Shown: positions 4,365-5,830 of the stretch, in pieces
Layout: each line of letters begins with the position of its first letter
Numbering within the stretch: position 1 is the first letter of the stretch
Assembly: GCA_009843585.1 (NCBI GenBank)
Contig: VYDC01000223.1
Location: forward strand, 10,026 to 15,855
Origin: Chloroflexota bacterium
Lineage (GTDB): Bacteria > Chloroflexota > Dehalococcoidia > UBA2979
DNA length: 5,830 nucleotides
Direction of reading: 5' to 3'
Program-made: the position numbers and the translations under genes
The notes under the pieces: model-generated
Database searches by the model: none
What the model saw: only the letters and a program-made list of their open reading frames with translations
Told to the model about the DNA's origin: nothing

Positions 4365-5809
4365 CCTCCGCCCCCGACGCCCCCTCCGACGGCCGGCGGT
4401 ACGACCTCTTCGTGATCGGCTCGGGACCGGCGGGCCAGCGCGGGGCCATCCAGGCGGCGAAGCTGGGACGCCGCGTCGGCCTCGCCGAGATGCAGGGCAC
4501 CCTCGGCGGGGTCTGCATCAACACCGGCACCATCCCGAGCAAGACGTTCCGGCAGGCCGTGATGGAGCTCTACTCCGCACGCGAGCGCGAGGAGGGACAC
4601 GCCCTCAGCGCGCGCACCGTGGAGATGCAGGGCCTCCTCTCGCGCGTCAACCATGTCATGGAGAACGAGCAGGAAGTGGCGAAGCGCCAGCTGGAGCGCA
4701 ACGGCGTGGACGTGCACTGGGCTCGCGCCTCGCTCGTCGCGCCGCACCGCGTGCGGCTCGAGCCCCAGCACCCGCAGGGCGGCCCGCCCGTCGAGGTGCA
4801 CGCCGACCACATCCTCATCGCCACAGGCTCGACCGCGACGCGCAGCCCGGAGATCCCGTTCGACGGCGACTACGTGCTGACCAGCGACGACGTGATGGAG
4901 CTCGAACGCGCGCCGCGGTCGCTCGCGGTGGTCGGCGCCGGCGTTATCGGGACCGAATACGCGAGCATCTTCGCGGCCCTCGGCGTGCGCGTCGTGCTGG
5001 TCGACAAGGCGTCCGCCCTGCTTCCCTTCGTCGACGACGAGATAGTCGCGACGCTCACCTACCAGTTGCGCCGCCACCGCGTGACCATGCGGCTCAACGA
5101 GGAGGTGTCGCGGGTCGAGGTCGTGGAGCGCGACGGCGAGAGGCGCGTGCGGCTCGGACTCGCCTCCGGGAAGCAGATCATCACGGAGCGCGCGCTCTAC
5201 AGCATCGGGCGCTCGGGCGCGACCGCGGGCCTGGGGCTCGAGGCGCTCGGCATCGAGCCGGACGACAGGGGGCGGCTCGCGGTCGACGAGTATCACCGGA
5301 CCGCCGTCCCGCACATCTACGCGGCCGGCGACGTGATCGGATTCCCGGCGCTCGCTGCCACCTCGATGGAGCAGGGCCGCCTCGCTGCGGCCCACGCATT
5401 CGGCGGGCCGATCCATATGCAGCCCGATCTCCTCCCCTACGGCATCTACACCGTGCCGGAGATCTCGATGGTCGGCCGCACCGAGGCCGAGCTGACGGAG
5501 GCCGGCGTCCCCTATGAGGTCGGGCTCGCCCGCTACGGCGAGATCGCGCGGGGTCAGATCGTGGGCGACCTCTCCGGGCTGCTGAAGCTGCTCGTCCACC
5601 TCGAGACCCACGAGGTGCTCGGCGTGCACATCATCGGGGAAGGCGCCTCCGAACTCGTCCACATCGGGCAGATGGTGATGGGGCTCCGGGGCGTCGTCGA
5701 CTACTTCTCGGAGACCGTCTTCAACTACCCGACCTTCGCCGAGTGCTACAAGACCGCCGCGCTGGACGCGCTCAACCGACTCGCCGTCGTCGACTCGCTC
5801 GAGCTGTAG
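4361..5809 (+). CDS. sthA: Soluble (Si-specific) NAD(P)+ transhydrogenase SthA
   Basis: Cytosolic FAD flavoprotein that transfers hydride between NADPH and NAD+, mainly to relieve excess NADPH. At 482 residues it is close to E. coli SthA (466). Domain order: FAD-binding GSGPAG (20-25); active-site segment GGVCINTGTIPSK (49-61), in which Cys52 is kept but the second redox cysteine of lipoamide dehydrogenases is Thr57, the SthA hallmark; FAD strand ILIATGS (151-157); NAD(P)-binding GAGVIG (192-197) with VDK (214-216) after beta2; FAD-binding YAAGDVIGFPALAATSMEQG (320-339); and dimerisation domain motifs YTVPEISMVG (363-372) and VHIIGEGASELVHIGQ (422-437). The C-terminal FNYPTFAE (454-461) replaces the catalytic His-Pro of disulfide reductases with Tyr-Pro, again as in SthA. 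GTG 4361 is chosen because the FAD motif follows after about 19 residues; the frame remains open to an ATG at 4172, but that 63-residue extension is low-complexity Arg/Gly/Pro. No strong Shine-Dalgarno sequence precedes the GTG. The gene is divergent from the minus-strand cluster. Confidence 0.94.
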   Translation: MTSAPDAPSDGRRYDLFVIGSGPAGQRGAIQAAKLGRRVGLAEMQGTLGGVCINTGTIPSKTFRQAVMELYSAREREEGHALSARTVEMQGLLSRVNHVMENEQEVAKRQLERNGVDVHWARASLVAPHRVRLEPQHPQGGPPVEVHADHILIATGSTATRSPEIPFDGDYVLTSDDVMELERAPRSLAVVGAGVIGTEYASIFAALGVRVVLVDKASALLPFVDDEIVATLTYQLRRHRVTMRLNEEVSRVEVVERDGERRVRLGLASGKQIITERALYSIGRSGATAGLGLEALGIEPDDRGRLAVDEYHRTAVPHIYAAGDVIGFPALAATSMEQGRLAAAHAFGGPIHMQPDLLPYGIYTVPEISMVGRTEAELTEAGVPYEVGLARYGEIARGQIVGDLSGLLKLLVHLETHEVLGVHIIGEGASELVHIGQMVMGLRGVVDYFSETVFNYPTFAECYKTAALDALNRLAVVDSLEL

Positions 5810-5830
5810 CCGCGCGCCCGTGGGCCGGAC

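Noticed and set aside
4175..5662. Long open frame antisense to sthA (495 codons)
   Set aside because: It mirrors the strongly recognised sthA coding sequence; its His/Asp/Arg-rich translation shows no family motif.
1..5830. CRISPR arrays, tRNA/rRNA genes, insertion sequences, attachment sites
   Set aside because: No regularly spaced repeats, cloverleaf-like sequences, transposase or integrase motifs or terminal inverted repeats were seen on reading both strands.

Overview
The window is a very GC-rich stretch (roughly 70% by eye) of bacterial chromosome with dense, strongly GC3-biased coding and short gaps. It most resembles a high-GC, probably uncultured or soil-type bacterium. Myxococcota, Binatota, Rokubacteria/Methylomirabilota or Actinobacteria relatives would all fit, and the sequence alone does not decide between them. 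The first ~100 bases look like the degraded edge of a contig: long G runs, with A/T apparently miscalled as G/C.

Layout: (1) 4-1149, plus strand: purK, 5-(carboxyamino)imidazole ribonucleotide synthase of purine biosynthesis, with a scrambled N-terminus. (2) 1143-4145, minus strand, transcribed right to left: a Dabb (stress-responsive A/B barrel) protein, a luciferase-like (LLM) flavin/F420-dependent oxidoreductase, an alpha/beta-hydrolase-fold protein with His in place of the nucleophile, and a GNAT acetyltransferase. Each start has a convincing Shine-Dalgarno sequence. The first pair is tightly spaced (34 bp); the later gaps are 120 and 83 bp, and a GC hairpin follows the LLM gene. (3) 4361-5809, plus strand: sthA, soluble NAD(P) transhydrogenase, divergent from the minus-strand cluster across a 215-bp region. 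That region holds a TACAAT -10-like box, a perfect short hairpin, a 10-bp palindrome and a short upstream ORF that ends in a GTGA overlap with the sthA start.

How the genes may work together: purK is housekeeping and meets the minus-strand cluster tail to tail, overlapping it by 7 bp. Dabb, LLM oxidoreductase and hydrolase-fold protein look like a small accessory oxidation module of unknown substrate. SthA balances NADPH and NADH and is the only neighbour with an obvious redox link to it, but a functional connection is inference. No mobile elements, CRISPR arrays, tRNAs or rRNAs were seen. No clearly new system was found. The most notable points are the His-for-nucleophile hydrolase next to an LLM oxidase, and the possible translational coupling at sthA.
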